Source of the DNA: Flavobacterium pectinovorum
GTDB lineage: Bacteria; Bacteroidota; Bacteroidia; Flavobacteriales; Flavobacteriaceae
NCBI RefSeq assembly: GCF_006438875.1
Contig: NZ_RCZH01000005.1
Coordinates: 124,001-188,000, forward strand
DNA length: 64,000 nt
Reading direction: 5' to 3'
This document shows positions 53,601 through 62,962 of this stretch, piece by piece (positions within the stretch are counted from its first letter, which is position 1; each line of letters opens with the position of its first letter). Under the pieces are notes generated by a model. The model made no database searches, was not told where the DNA came from, and saw only the letters and a program-made list of their open reading frames with translations. The position numbers and the translations under genes are program-made.

Positions 53601-55148
53601 TTACTCGATCTTCGAAAAATCCAAATCCTGAAAATCATAACTAAAATCAGTCAATTCAGAAATTGGAAGCATTTTTAGATTAGCGACTTTTCCACTTTCA
53701 TCATATTTGAAAAGTAAATGCGCATCGGCGTGAAAAAAGGCATTGTTCCATTTTACGACATAGTTTCCATCTTTATAGAAAAAAACTTCACCAACAAGCT
53801 GCGAAGAACGCTTTGAAGCAAAATAAGCTTTTCCTTTTTTCTCTGTGATGGTGATTTCTCCAAACCAATTGTCTTTGTAAGTTCCTGTAATTTTAGAAAA
53901 ATCAACTTTCAATTTATCTTTTTTGTTTTTGGCAACAGTTGCCCAAACTTCATCGGTTACTTTGTCAGCCGATTCTTCACTGGCTTTCATTCGGTTGCTG
54001 TAAACGGTAACGTAATCATCTGACTTAATGCCTAGATAACTGTCTTTTATCGTGTTAGTAATAGCGCTAAAAGCTGCACCGGATTGTTGATTTGTCAAAA
54101 CAATAATCCCTAAACCTAATTCCGGAATCAAAGTAGTTTGTGTCACATTTCCTTCTAAACCACCTGTGTGTGAAACTTGCTTGTATCCTTTTACATCACT
54201 TAAAAACCATCCTAAACCATAGCCCGAAAAATGAGTATTGTACGGAGGTCTTGTTGTTGCAGGAATAATAGTTTGCAATTGCCACATTTCGTTGTGTTCT
54301 TTCTCCGAAAACAATTGTTTATTATCGCCGTATTTACCGTTATTGATTTGCAAAATCGCCCATTTGCTCAAATCATTTACACTGGAATAAATTCCGGCTG
54401 CTCCATCAAAAAGCTGATTTTCATAACGTTTTATGGTTTTTAGTTTTCCATCAATCGGAACGTGCGGGGTAATTACGTTACTAGTATCTTTTAAACGTTT
54501 AATCGAAGCCACACTACTATTCATTTCCAGAGGTTTCATGATGCGTTCTTCAACAAAATCTGCCCAGGTCTGCCCCGTTACAACATGCACAATTTCGCCA
54601 GCGATGATGTACATTAAGTTGTCATAATCGTATTTAGTTCTAAAACTGGAAACAGGTTTTAAATATCTTAAATTATGAATGATATCCTGCGCTTTAAAAT
54701 CACTCCCGTCAGGCCAGATCATCAAATCTCCGGCGCCAAGTCCAAGACCGCTTCGGTGTGTTAATAAATCACGAATCGTAAATTCACGAGTTACATAATC
54801 ATCAGACATTTTAAAATCCGGAAGATATTTTGTCACTTTATCATCCCATTTAATTTTGCCTTCGTCGACTAACATTGCAAGTGCAGCAGTTGTAAAAGCT
54901 TTACTGTTTGATGCGATTCCAAAAAGAGTATTTGCATCTACTTTTTGCTGTGTTACGACAGATTTTACACCGTAACCTTTTGCCAAAACTACCTTTCCGT
55001 CTTTTACAATAGCAACGGCAATTCCCGGAACATCAAAAGCTTTTATGGTGCGATTTACCAATTCATCGACTTCGGGATTGGTTATTTGTGCAAAAGATTG
55101 AATGCTAAAGGCAAGAAGAAATAAAATGCAAGTGCTGATTTTTTTCAT
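53601..55148 (-). CDS. Exported serine hydrolase (class C beta-lactamase-like) with DUF3471 domain
   Basis: 515 residues, signal peptide ending SIQSFAQ. The transpeptidase-like domain (25-370) has the triad motifs: SNSK at 80-83 (nucleophile Ser80), Y-D-N at 175-177, and HTGG in QVSHTGGLEGNVTQ (about 330). The C-terminal part (400-515, TGTYKDNWFGEITITEKKGK, LLFKYDESGKVANLKM) is a DUF3471-like beta domain. Proteins with this layout hydrolyse esters or D-amino-acid peptides; true beta-lactam hydrolysis is rare. Third gene of the marR operon. Confidence 0.88.
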   Translation of the reverse strand: MKKISTCILFLLAFSIQSFAQITNPEVDELVNRTIKAFDVPGIAVAIVKDGKVVLAKGYGVKSVVTQQKVDANTLFGIASNSKAFTTAALAMLVDEGKIKWDDKVTKYLPDFKMSDDYVTREFTIRDLLTHRSGLGLGAGDLMIWPDGSDFKAQDIIHNLRYLKPVSSFRTKYDYDNLMYIIAGEIVHVVTGQTWADFVEERIMKPLEMNSSVASIKRLKDTSNVITPHVPIDGKLKTIKRYENQLFDGAAGIYSSVNDLSKWAILQINNGKYGDNKQLFSEKEHNEMWQLQTIIPATTRPPYNTHFSGYGLGWFLSDVKGYKQVSHTGGLEGNVTQTTLIPELGLGIIVLTNQQSGAAFSAITNTIKDSYLGIKSDDYVTVYSNRMKASEESADKVTDEVWATVAKNKKDKLKVDFSKITGTYKDNWFGEITITEKKGKAYFASKRSSQLVGEVFFYKDGNYVVKWNNAFFHADAHLLFKYDESGKVANLKMLPISELTDFSYDFQDLDFSKIE

Positions 55149-55208
55149 GTATTCAATTTAATTGGTTTCTATTTTAACATTTGTATTTCTTCTTGCATTT
55201 AAAAGCGA

Positions 55209-56552
55209 TTAACTTTTATTCTTCTCAAAGTTCTCTGTACTTCCGTTTACATTTACTATTGTGATGCCAGAAATTTTATTGTTTACTTTTTTATATTCTA
55301 CTCGCAACATTCTGTCTTCTAGGTCGAAAACATCTTTTTTCAAAGGTAACATTTTGATTTTACGAACCGAATTTACCTGACAATATAAATTTCCATTTTC
55401 GTAGGTAATGATTCTTGGACCAAATATACCAATATAACTTTCAGATTCCTTTTTTTCTAATATTAAAGGTTGTTGTTTTGCTTTCAAAGAGGTCAATAAC
55501 CATGAATATTTTTTAATTGGATTTTGAGATTCGGTTGCCGCCAATTTTTCCAATGCTTTTATTTGCGCTGTAAACAAAGCATCATCCGCGGGAACTTCAA
55601 TATCCGGCTGCACGCCTGTTCCTTCCCAGTTTGTTTTGGTTATCGGGTTAATTGCCCTTCCGATTGGTATCCAGACAGTGAATCGGTCTGTTGCGATATT
55701 ATCTCCACCGGGATTTGCACCGCCGCCTGTAACTTCACCAACAATAGTGGCACGATGTAGGTTTTTTAGATTATAAGTAAATTCTTCCGCGGCAGAGAAT
55801 GTGCCTTTGCTTGTTAATACATAAAGATCTATTTTTGGCATACGTTTCCCGTTTACATAAGGCAAAGTCCATGTTTGAGTATTGGAATCATCTGGTCTGA
55901 AATAGAAATTATTTAAATGTACTGGTTGCGAATCATAAAAGTAACTGGTAATTAACTGAATCATTTCCGATGAACCGCCTCCGTTTTTTCTTAAATCAAT
56001 GATTAGAGCAGTCGCATTAGCGAAAAAATTCATAGCGGCAACCGCAGTTTCACCTCCAACTGAAGGATCCATAAAGTTACGCAAATCAAGATATCCAATA
56101 TTTCCATCCAGTATTTTAACTTCTTTAAAGCCATAGTTGCTGGATTTCCATTGGTCGAGCATGGATGCAGGTATTTCTTCATGATCTGCATTTTTATTTG
56201 CTTCCCTTAATTCTTTTATAAAAGAAGGATTAAAAACAACGCGTATGTGTTTATCATGGCTTATGGATAAAAGATCAGTTGTTAATCTTTCAGAGAACAA
56301 AACGGGATCTGTAATTGAAGCATATGAACCGTTTTTCAAATTCGAAGAAATAAGGTCGCTCATTTTTTTTGCCACTTCCGGAAACACATAATTTTTGTTT
56401 AATAGTGAACTAACGGAATCAATAACTTGCTGCTGTTCTGTTTTTGTTACAGGATCTGGAGTAGTGTTTTGATTCGCTACAGATTGTGCCATTGATTTAA
56501 TTGGAATCAACAGCAAAAAGTAGAAGATAAGTAATACGTTCTTTGTTTTCAT
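55209..56552 (-). CDS. Exported S41-family peptidase
   Basis: 447 residues, signal peptide ending KSMAQ. The tail-specific-protease core occupies about 125-330: IGYLDLRNFMDPSVGGETAV, LIIDLRKNGGGSSEMIQLIT, VLTSKGTFSAAEEFTYNLKN with catalytic Ser253, and VGEVTGGGANPGGDNIATDR. The N-terminal helical part (35-120, VIDSVSSLLNKNYVFPEVAK) is typical of the IRBP-like group, and no PDZ domain is evident, unlike CtpA. A C-terminal beta module (365-447) follows. Degrades peptides in the periplasm; substrate unknown. Starts 30 bp after marR. Confidence 0.9.
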   Translation of the reverse strand: MKTKNVLLIFYFLLLIPIKSMAQSVANQNTTPDPVTKTEQQQVIDSVSSLLNKNYVFPEVAKKMSDLISSNLKNGSYASITDPVLFSERLTTDLLSISHDKHIRVVFNPSFIKELREANKNADHEEIPASMLDQWKSSNYGFKEVKILDGNIGYLDLRNFMDPSVGGETAVAAMNFFANATALIIDLRKNGGGSSEMIQLITSYFYDSQPVHLNNFYFRPDDSNTQTWTLPYVNGKRMPKIDLYVLTSKGTFSAAEEFTYNLKNLHRATIVGEVTGGGANPGGDNIATDRFTVWIPIGRAINPITKTNWEGTGVQPDIEVPADDALFTAQIKALEKLAATESQNPIKKYSWLLTSLKAKQQPLILEKKESESYIGIFGPRIITYENGNLYCQVNSVRKIKMLPLKKDVFDLEDRMLRVEYKKVNNKISGITIVNVNGSTENFEKNKS

Positions 56553-56582
56553 TTTTTTAAGATTTAATTGATTGTTCGTGAT

Positions 56583-57011
56583 TTAATTGATGTTTGATAT
56601 TATTTTTGAAAGAGTTGAATGAAGATTTTTTATTTCTTCATCGGTTATATTTTTGAGTGCCTGAGCTCTGTTGATTTGAATATAAGGCTGCATTTTTTTA
56701 ATAATATCGTTGCCTTCATCTGTCAAAGTCAATTCAAATCTTCTTCGGTCTTCTGATTTGGATTTTCTTGACAAATAACCTTTCTGTACCAATAATTCAA
56801 TAATTCTGGTTATTGAAGCAACGTCTTTAAATGTTTTTGAAGCAATGTCTTTCTGTGGTGTCGAATTATCTTCTTCAATAGTTTTCAATACAAGCCATTG
56901 ATCGATTGTTATTTCGATACCAGCTTTTGATATGTTTTTTTGGGCGAATTGCCTGTATGATTTGATTGATTTTTCAATTGAATAAAAAATTATATCACTT
57001 AGTTTTTCCAT
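56583..57011 (-). CDS. MarR-family transcriptional regulator
   Basis: 142 residues from the ATG at 57011. The frame is open to 57053, but that lies upstream of the promoter, so this start is right. Winged helix with GIEITIDQWLVLKTIEEDNS, PQKDIASKTFKDVASITRII (recognition helix) and RKSKSEDRRRFELTLTDEG in the wing. It is the first gene of an apparent operon with an S41 protease (30 bp) and a serine hydrolase. The operator just upstream suggests autorepression relieved by a small ligand. Confidence 0.92.
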   Translation of the reverse strand: MEKLSDIIFYSIEKSIKSYRQFAQKNISKAGIEITIDQWLVLKTIEEDNSTPQKDIASKTFKDVASITRIIELLVQKGYLSRKSKSEDRRRFELTLTDEGNDIIKKMQPYIQINRAQALKNITDEEIKNLHSTLSKIISNIN

Positions 57012-57032
57012 TATTTTTATAGATTGCTGATA

Positions 57033-57055
57033 CAAATATAATTGATATATCAATT
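57033..57055 (-). promoter_or_regulatory. marR promoter with overlapping 16-bp palindromic operator
   Basis: -7 box TATATTTG (57033-57040 minus). Immediately upstream, sharing one base, is the perfect palindrome AATTGATATATCAATT (57040-57055), between -7 and -33. MarR dimers bind such sites and would block RNA polymerase here. Confidence 0.75.
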
Positions 57056-57270
57056 AAAACAGAAAATATTTTTATTTATTTAATTGTTTGATTGTTAGCT
57101 GAAGTTATAAGGTAATTTGTGACCAAATCAAACTGAGTCGATTTAGATTTAGAATGCTATTTTACTGAAGTTTTATAACAATAGCATGACATCCCAAGAT
57201 CGAGGGATTGTTTTTTTGTTTCCAGTTTTTAGTACAGAAACTTTTAAGAAATGGATTTTTTTAGTTTTTA

Positions 57271-58062
57271 TTATTTAAAACCTCTTTGTCTTTTGGCTTC
57301 AAAAATTAAAATAGCCGCTGCAACCGAAACATTCATGCTGTCAATTTCGCCCTGCATCGGGATAATAATATTTTGTGTTGCAGCATCACGCCAATCTTGC
57401 GTTAATCCTGTAGCTTCTGTACCAACGACTAAAGCGGTTGGAGTAGTAAAATCTTGCGTATGATAAGATGTCGAATTTTGTAAAGTAGCACAGTAAAAAT
57501 CAATCTTTTTTTCTTTCAAAAAAGCAATGATTTCGGCAGTAGTTCCCGTTGCTATTTGGTTGGTGAATAAACAGCCAACACTAGAACGCACAATATTAGG
57601 ATTGTATAAATCACTTTTTGGATTGGCGATCAAAACTGCGTCAAGATTAGCAGCGTCTGCAGTACGTAAAAGTGCACCAATATTTCCAGGTTTTTCGGGA
57701 GCTTCAGCCACTATAATTAATGGATTATCAGATAATTTTAAATCCGATAAAAGCATCGATTTTGTTTTGGCTATAGCCAAAATTCCTTCGGTGGTATCTC
57801 GATAGGCTAATTTTTGATAGACTTCTTTATTGATTTCGATCAATTGAACCGGTGTATTTACCAATTTACTAATCTGACTTTCAGTAACCAATTCCGGTAA
57901 AAATAAAACTGTTTCTATTTCGTAACCGCCTTTTATAGCCAGTGAAATTTCGCGTAAGCCTTCAATTAAAAATGTTCCGGTTTGTTTGCGGTTTTTTGCC
58001 TTTTCCTGTAATAAAACAAGTGATTTTATAAACGGATTTTGTATTGAAGTAATTTGTTTCAT
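57271..58062 (-). CDS. TrmH-family (SpoU) RNA 2'-O-methyltransferase
   Basis: 263 residues from the ATG at 58062 (an upstream TTG is in frame but not needed). The N-terminal substrate-binding part (1-105: ITSIQNPFIKSLVLLQEKAK, GTFLIEGLREISLAIKGG) and the knotted SAM-binding SPOUT domain (about 110-263: LIIVAEAPEKPGNIGALLRT, NPNIVRSSVGCLFTNQIATG, ALVVGTEATGLTQDWRD, IIIPMQGEIDSMNVSVAAAI) match the RlmB/TsnR/TrmH families. rRNA is the more likely target but the site cannot be assigned. Confidence 0.93.
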   Translation of the reverse strand: MKQITSIQNPFIKSLVLLQEKAKNRKQTGTFLIEGLREISLAIKGGYEIETVLFLPELVTESQISKLVNTPVQLIEINKEVYQKLAYRDTTEGILAIAKTKSMLLSDLKLSDNPLIIVAEAPEKPGNIGALLRTADAANLDAVLIANPKSDLYNPNIVRSSVGCLFTNQIATGTTAEIIAFLKEKKIDFYCATLQNSTSYHTQDFTTPTALVVGTEATGLTQDWRDAATQNIIIPMQGEIDSMNVSVAAAILIFEAKRQRGFK

Positions 58063-58068
58063 TTTTTT

Positions 58069-58160
58069 AAGGCTCAAAGTTGCAAAGGTTCAAAGGTACT
58101 GAGTTTTTTTTAAAAAGGTGCAAAGGTTTAGAGGTTCAAAGGGTCAAAGGTTTTTTCTGG
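58069..58160. repeat. GGTTCAAAG words near the methyltransferase start
   Basis: Degenerate tandem copies of GCAAAGGTTCAAAGG (about 58075-58160), of the family found at 3.7, 44.4 and 59.2 kb. Confidence 0.8.
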
Positions 58161-58194
58161 CGAGGTTTTCGAAATCTTGTAGATTTAAAATTAT

Positions 58195-59223
58195 TTATCC
58201 TTTTAGCTTATCTCTTATTATTTTTAAGATTTCGGTATGATAATAAAAAGTCTTTTTTATTATATTAGGATAATAATCAACATTTTCGAGGACAATAACA
58301 GTTGTTTTTGTTTTAGGATAATAATAATTCATTGTAACAAATCCGGGACCATATCCAGTTTGTCCATATTGCAAAACACCATCTATTGTATCTATCGTTA
58401 TTCCGTAACCGTAATCTGTCATTCCAAAAATTGGATGATTTCGTACCGCATTTTTTTGCTTGGTTTCCAGCATTTTCATGGTTTCTTTTTTTAATAACTT
58501 TCCACCGTAAAATTGATCATTCCAAAGGTTTAAATCAATGCAGTTTGATATAAAACCACCCGCAGCTGGATAGTTTTGAAGAGATTTATTTTCGAATTCA
58601 ATTTTACCATTTTCAACTTCCGTATATCCTTTAACTAAATTTTTATATTCTCTAATATCAGGATGAAAAGTATTTTTCATTTTACATTTCGTAAACATTT
58701 TTTGCGAAAGGTCTGCAAATGATTCTCCGGAGGTTCTCTCAATAATTTTGGCTAATAAATCATAACCAATTTGAGAATAAGCATATTGTGTTCCAGGCTT
58801 AAAAGTGGTTGGTTTGTCCAATTCGACAATACCGTGAGTGTGTGTCAACAATTGATGAATCGTAACAGTATCTGCCCAAGTCTGTTGTAATTCGGGCAAA
58901 TATTTATGAATAGGGACAAAAAGTTCGAGACGGCCTTTGTCATATTCCTGAAGAACGAGAATGGCTGTAAATTGTTTGCTTATAGATCCAATCACAAATT
59001 CGTCATTAAGCTGCAAAGGTATTTTTTTGTTTAAGTCAGAATAGCCAAGAGTTTTAAAATATTTTGTTTTTCCTTTTTGAGAAATGAAAATTACACCGTT
59101 AAATGGTTTTTCTGTTTTAGCAGAAATAAGAAAGTCAATCTGTTTCTCCAAATTAGCATTTTGAGCGTAGGTTGTAAGTGTTATTTCAAGAAACAGAAAT
59201 AAAAACAATAATGTTTTGTTCAT
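58195..59223 (-). CDS. Exported serine hydrolase (beta-lactamase-like)
   Basis: 342 residues, signal peptide ending TTYAQ. The nucleophile motif is GSISKQFTAILVLQE (S-x-x-K at 80-83). The second motif, normally YxN, reads Y149-S-Q151 in TQYAYSQIGYDLLA; Gln replaces Asn. The third motif lies around QYGQTGYGPGFVTMNYYYPK (H/K-T-G is replaced by QTG). These changes suggest an altered or lost activity, or an esterase-like use of the Ser/Lys pair. It is unrelated at its neighbours to the hydrolase at 53.6 kb. Confidence 0.83.
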   Translation of the reverse strand: MNKTLLFLFLFLEITLTTYAQNANLEKQIDFLISAKTEKPFNGVIFISQKGKTKYFKTLGYSDLNKKIPLQLNDEFVIGSISKQFTAILVLQEYDKGRLELFVPIHKYLPELQQTWADTVTIHQLLTHTHGIVELDKPTTFKPGTQYAYSQIGYDLLAKIIERTSGESFADLSQKMFTKCKMKNTFHPDIREYKNLVKGYTEVENGKIEFENKSLQNYPAAGGFISNCIDLNLWNDQFYGGKLLKKETMKMLETKQKNAVRNHPIFGMTDYGYGITIDTIDGVLQYGQTGYGPGFVTMNYYYPKTKTTVIVLENVDYYPNIIKKTFYYHTEILKIIRDKLKG

Positions 59224-59239
59224 TTGAAATTAAATCGTT

Positions 59240-59404
59240 TTGAGGTACAAAGGTTCAGAGTTGCAAAGGTTCAAAGGTTTTCAAAACCTACAAGGTTTAA
59301 ATATAAATAAAAAAGTTTGCCACGAATTTCACGAATTTTCACGAATTAGAATTTCGCTGTAAGGCGAATAAAAATTAGCGGAAATTCGTGAAATTCGTGG
59401 CAAA
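59240..59404. repeat. GGTTCAAAG words and a CACGAATTTCAC hairpin
   Basis: Words at 59243-59280, then a 24-bp stem TTTGCCACGAATTTCACG... (59316-59340) and complement (59381-59404) immediately downstream of the phosphatase-like gene's stop, where it may terminate transcription. Confidence 0.75.
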
Positions 59405-59408
59405 AAAA

Positions 59409-60494
59409 TTATTTTTTAAGTACTTCTGAAATCTCATCAGCAACAGGATGTGATGTTGTAAAAGTATATCCCATAATTTTTGCAATGGTTTGTGCAACTT
59501 GTTTTTGATACAATTGAGATTCTGTTTTTACTTCGCCTTTTGCTGAAATTTCAGGTCCCATTGCGGCAAACCAAATTTGTGATGCGCCCGGAACATCAGC
59601 ACCATGATCTGTCCATTGTGCTTTTGTTTTGTCACCACGACCGTGATCTACTGTGATTATCAATGTGGTTTTATTCTTGTATTGCGGATCATTTTGTACA
59701 AAATCCCAGATTTCTTTAATCCATTTGTCTACTTGGTTTGCGGCATCAAGATAAGATCTGTAATGTCCGGCATGTGCCCATTCGTCCGTTTCTCCGTAAG
59801 CGATATAAAGTACTTTTGGTTTCTTGGTTTTCAGTTCGTTTAAAGCTTCATAATGTGTAAAAACATCCAGACATTCATCTTCATGAAAAGGCTTAAACGA
59901 ATTGTTACGTATTTCATTTAATAGTTTCTGAGTGTCTGTAGGTTTATTTCCACCAACATTATCAAAAGCAGAAATTACAGGAAAACCACTTCTTTCTTCG
60001 TTTAAAATTCGATCAAAAGCGTCCCAGGCACCAAAAGCAGCAACTTTTCCTTTTAGTTTAGATTGCTGATTTAAAAATTCCAAAACATTTACATTCGGAT
60101 TCGCTTTGTAACTATTAGAATTAACGGCAACATCAACATTTCCAGTCATGATTTCGCTGTATCCGGGATAACTAAACCAATACGGATTCGAAACATCGAC
60201 TTTATTTCCTAAATCGCGATTGCCATAAATTTGCCCTTTCGTAACAATTTCTGACCATAAAAAAGGCATGATTTTTTTACGGGATTCCTTAAAATCTGAA
60301 CTGGAATATTTTTTATAGATATAAGTACTATCGCCTTGATTGAATTTTTTATCATTGGCAATTGCCGAATCCACTCCTTTAAAAATTTCCTGCCATCTAA
60401 AACCATCAGTGGTTATGATGATGATGTTTTCCGTTTTTTGTGCATTGGCAAAAAAGCTTGTGAAAACGAATAGAAGTAAAATTAGTTTTTTCAT
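59409..60494 (-). CDS. Exported alkaline-phosphatase-superfamily protein (NPP-like)
   Basis: 361 residues, signal peptide ending FFANAQ. NIIIITTDGFRWQEIFKGVD at the start of the fold carries the first metal-binding Asp, the middle region SGYSEIMTGNVDV resembles the nucleophile loop of type I phosphodiesterases, and TLIITVDHGRGDKTKAQWTD has the Asp-His pair of the second metal site. A sulfatase CxPxR motif is absent. It probably hydrolyses phosphate esters or phosphodiesters in the periplasm. Its signal peptide is strikingly like that of the next upstream gene (see findings). Confidence 0.82.
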   Translation of the reverse strand: MKKLILLLFVFTSFFANAQKTENIIIITTDGFRWQEIFKGVDSAIANDKKFNQGDSTYIYKKYSSSDFKESRKKIMPFLWSEIVTKGQIYGNRDLGNKVDVSNPYWFSYPGYSEIMTGNVDVAVNSNSYKANPNVNVLEFLNQQSKLKGKVAAFGAWDAFDRILNEERSGFPVISAFDNVGGNKPTDTQKLLNEIRNNSFKPFHEDECLDVFTHYEALNELKTKKPKVLYIAYGETDEWAHAGHYRSYLDAANQVDKWIKEIWDFVQNDPQYKNKTTLIITVDHGRGDKTKAQWTDHGADVPGASQIWFAAMGPEISAKGEVKTESQLYQKQVAQTIAKIMGYTFTTSHPVADEISEVLKK

Positions 60495-60558
60495 TTTGTG
60501 AGTTTCAAAAGTTGAGACAAAAAAGTTTAAAATTTATTAATCGAATATTCAGATTGTT

Positions 60559-61500
60559 TTATTCTACGTCATTTAACGAATTTACTTTGTAAAGTAATCG
60601 AAGTTTAATTGGATCTTTTTTTGAATTAGGATAAATCTCGCTGTTAACTCTTTGTTCAAAGACTTTCATAATGTCTAAATCTAAATCATCTTTAACAGCA
60701 TAAGTTATTTCGTTTTTTTTCTTTTTCAACTCAAATTCAACCATTATTTTTCCTGATTTCATTGAGTTTTTAAACAATTCGTCAAATATTTGATTTGTTT
60801 TTTTTAGGATTAATTCCAAATCTTCCATTGAAGTATTTGCTTGTAACTCTTCGTCACTATTTAAGAAGATAACCTTTTCCAAAGCCGTTTCTTTTTCTCC
60901 TTTAGAAATAGAATCAATTTCTTTTCCGTCTTGATATTGTTTGTAAGCAACCTGATTTGTATTATTTTGTTTTGGAGCTTCATCTAGCCACAATAATTTT
61001 AAATCTTTTTTTAATAGATTTAAAATATAAGTATGCTCTTTAGTTTCTACAATCAATAATGGCTCTTCGATGTCAAATGATATAACAGACCAATAATAAT
61101 TTAATTCTTGCTCGTTGGCTTTTCTAATAATGTAATCGTTTGAAACTTCATTTTTAAATTCATCCCACACTATTTTAGAAGCGGTCATATCCTGGCTCAT
61201 TTTACCATCTAATATCACATTATCTACATGAAATTCAACTTTACTTCCTTCTATATTTTGTAGTTTGCTATTGTCTTTAAATCTTTTCCAGAGTTCAGGA
61301 CCAATAATAAGATTTTCTTGTACTATTTTGTAATCGTTGGTAGAAGATAAATTGTCACTTATTAGTTTTTTAGCTTTTTCAATTACTTTAGCATCAGCAT
61401 ATTTATAAACTACACCTTTAGGAATTGTTATAGTCTCGCTTTTTTGTGCATTAGACAAAAAGCTTGTAAAAATGAATAGAATTAGGATTGACTTTTTCAT
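60559..61500 (-). CDS. Exported protein of unknown function
   Basis: 313 residues, signal peptide ending LSNAQ. The body is charged and largely helical in feel (VIEKAKKLISDNLSSTNDYK, LNYYWSVISFDIEEPLLIVE, LEKVIFLNSDEELQANTSME, SMKSGKIMVEFELKKKKNEI-TYAV). The last part (QRVNSEIYPNSKKDPIKLRL) resembles a TonB-C/energy-transducer-like beta region, as found in several Bacteroidota secreted proteins, but not firmly. It starts 64 bp upstream of the phosphatase-like gene on the same strand. Confidence 0.72.
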   Translation of the reverse strand: MKKSILILFIFTSFLSNAQKSETITIPKGVVYKYADAKVIEKAKKLISDNLSSTNDYKIVQENLIIGPELWKRFKDNSKLQNIEGSKVEFHVDNVILDGKMSQDMTASKIVWDEFKNEVSNDYIIRKANEQELNYYWSVISFDIEEPLLIVETKEHTYILNLLKKDLKLLWLDEAPKQNNTNQVAYKQYQDGKEIDSISKGEKETALEKVIFLNSDEELQANTSMEDLELILKKTNQIFDELFKNSMKSGKIMVEFELKKKKNEITYAVKDDLDLDIMKVFEQRVNSEIYPNSKKDPIKLRLLYKVNSLNDVE

Positions 61501-61618
61501 TTTTTATTAATTTGAAATTACATTGATTCGTTTGAATTTTGTTTCAAAACTACTTAATTTAATTAATCAATTTTTACGTGATAACGTAATGTAACTATAA
61601 ATTAATACAAGATGAAAA

Positions 61619-62950
61619 TTACAAAATCCCTCTCGCTTTAATCTCCAGATATTTATTAATAGTATCTAAAGTCAGATTTTCAGGTTGTGTCAGAACAGAG
61701 TATATTCCGTATTTCTTGAGTTCGTTGGCAATAAGTTTTTTCTCAAACATGAATTTTTCGGCAATTACTTTATCGTATATTTCCTGAATCGTATTTGTTT
61801 TTCGGTTAATAATCTCATTCAATTCGGTGTTGCTAAAAAACACAACCACTAATAAATGATTCTTTGCAATTCCTTTTAAGTATGGTAATTGACGATTTAG
61901 ACCGTCCATCGTTTCAAAATTAGTATACAAAATAATCAAACTTCTCTGATTGATATTTTTCTTTATATCAACATAAAGGCGGCTATAATCACTTTCGAAA
62001 AAGTCGGTTTTGATGTTGTATAATGTTTCCAGAATTTTCTGCATTTGCGAAGATCTTTTCTCTGCAAAAACTCTGTTTTCTACCTTTTTGGAGAAAGCAA
62101 AAATACCCGCTTTGTCTTGTTTTTTCAGAATAACATTTGACAAAACCAAAGTCGAATTAATAGCATAATCCAATAAACTCAATCCATCAAAAGGCATTTG
62201 CATAACACGGCCTTTGTCAATTGCCATATAAACCGATTGTGATTTTTCGTCCTGAAACTGATTAACCATCAACGAATTTTTCTTGGCAGTAGCTTTCCAG
62301 TTTAAAGTTCTAAGATCGTCGCCCTGAACATATTCTTTAATTTGTTCAAACTCCATTGTATGACCAATTCGGCGAATTTTCTTGATCCCATATTGAAATA
62401 AATTATTCGAAAAAGCCAATAAATCATATTTTCTCAATTGAATATAAGAAGGATATGTTGGCACCATTTGATCTTTATCGAAAGTAAATCTTCTCGAAAT
62501 TAATTTTAAAGGCGAAGAAACATAAAGGTTTAGATTTCCAAAATAATATTCACCGCGTTCTGTTGGACGCAGATCGTAACCAATTTCTTTTTCGGCGGAA
62601 GCCTTAATTGTTTTTACAATTTTGAAATCACGAACTTGAAACTGAAACGGAATTTCATCAATAATTTTTACAGAAATCGTAAAGGTGTAATGGTTTTTGA
62701 TACTAATACTTATCGGATTCAAATCTCCATTTGAGAGCTTTTCGGGCGTATTTCGAGTAGCTTCAACTCCTGTTCTGGCAAAATATAAAAGCAATATATC
62801 AAGCCCAAGAAATGTTATTAAAATCAATACAATAAACCAAACAGCATTATATAAATTCGGAAAAATAAAAGCACAAACAAACATTCCTATAAGGCCTAAA
62901 AGCACATAGAAAAAGAAGTTGTTTAGGTATAGACTTTTTATGAATTTCAT
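61619..62950 (-). CDS. DUF58-domain membrane protein of the MoxR cluster
   Basis: 443 residues. Two membrane helices (about 11-55, FFYVLLGLIGMFVCAFIFPN and NAVWFIVLILITFLGLDILL), a beta-rich section, then the DUF58/vWA-like domain (about 190-330): EFEQIKEYVQGDDLRTLNWK-AT and VYMAIDKGRVM. It follows MoxR on the same strand, the usual pairing in which MoxR (an AAA+ chaperone) activates a partner with a von Willebrand-type domain. Biological role in this phylum is not established. Confidence 0.92.
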   Translation of the reverse strand: MKFIKSLYLNNFFFYVLLGLIGMFVCAFIFPNLYNAVWFIVLILITFLGLDILLLYFARTGVEATRNTPEKLSNGDLNPISISIKNHYTFTISVKIIDEIPFQFQVRDFKIVKTIKASAEKEIGYDLRPTERGEYYFGNLNLYVSSPLKLISRRFTFDKDQMVPTYPSYIQLRKYDLLAFSNNLFQYGIKKIRRIGHTMEFEQIKEYVQGDDLRTLNWKATAKKNSLMVNQFQDEKSQSVYMAIDKGRVMQMPFDGLSLLDYAINSTLVLSNVILKKQDKAGIFAFSKKVENRVFAEKRSSQMQKILETLYNIKTDFFESDYSRLYVDIKKNINQRSLIILYTNFETMDGLNRQLPYLKGIAKNHLLVVVFFSNTELNEIINRKTNTIQEIYDKVIAEKFMFEKKLIANELKKYGIYSVLTQPENLTLDTINKYLEIKARGIL

Positions 62951-62962
62951 TTTTTTTAGTAT

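Noticed and set aside
59409-60494. Sulfatase client for the FGE-like enzyme
   Set aside because: It has the phosphatase-superfamily metal residues but no CxPxR or SxPxR motif, and it is 30 kb away.
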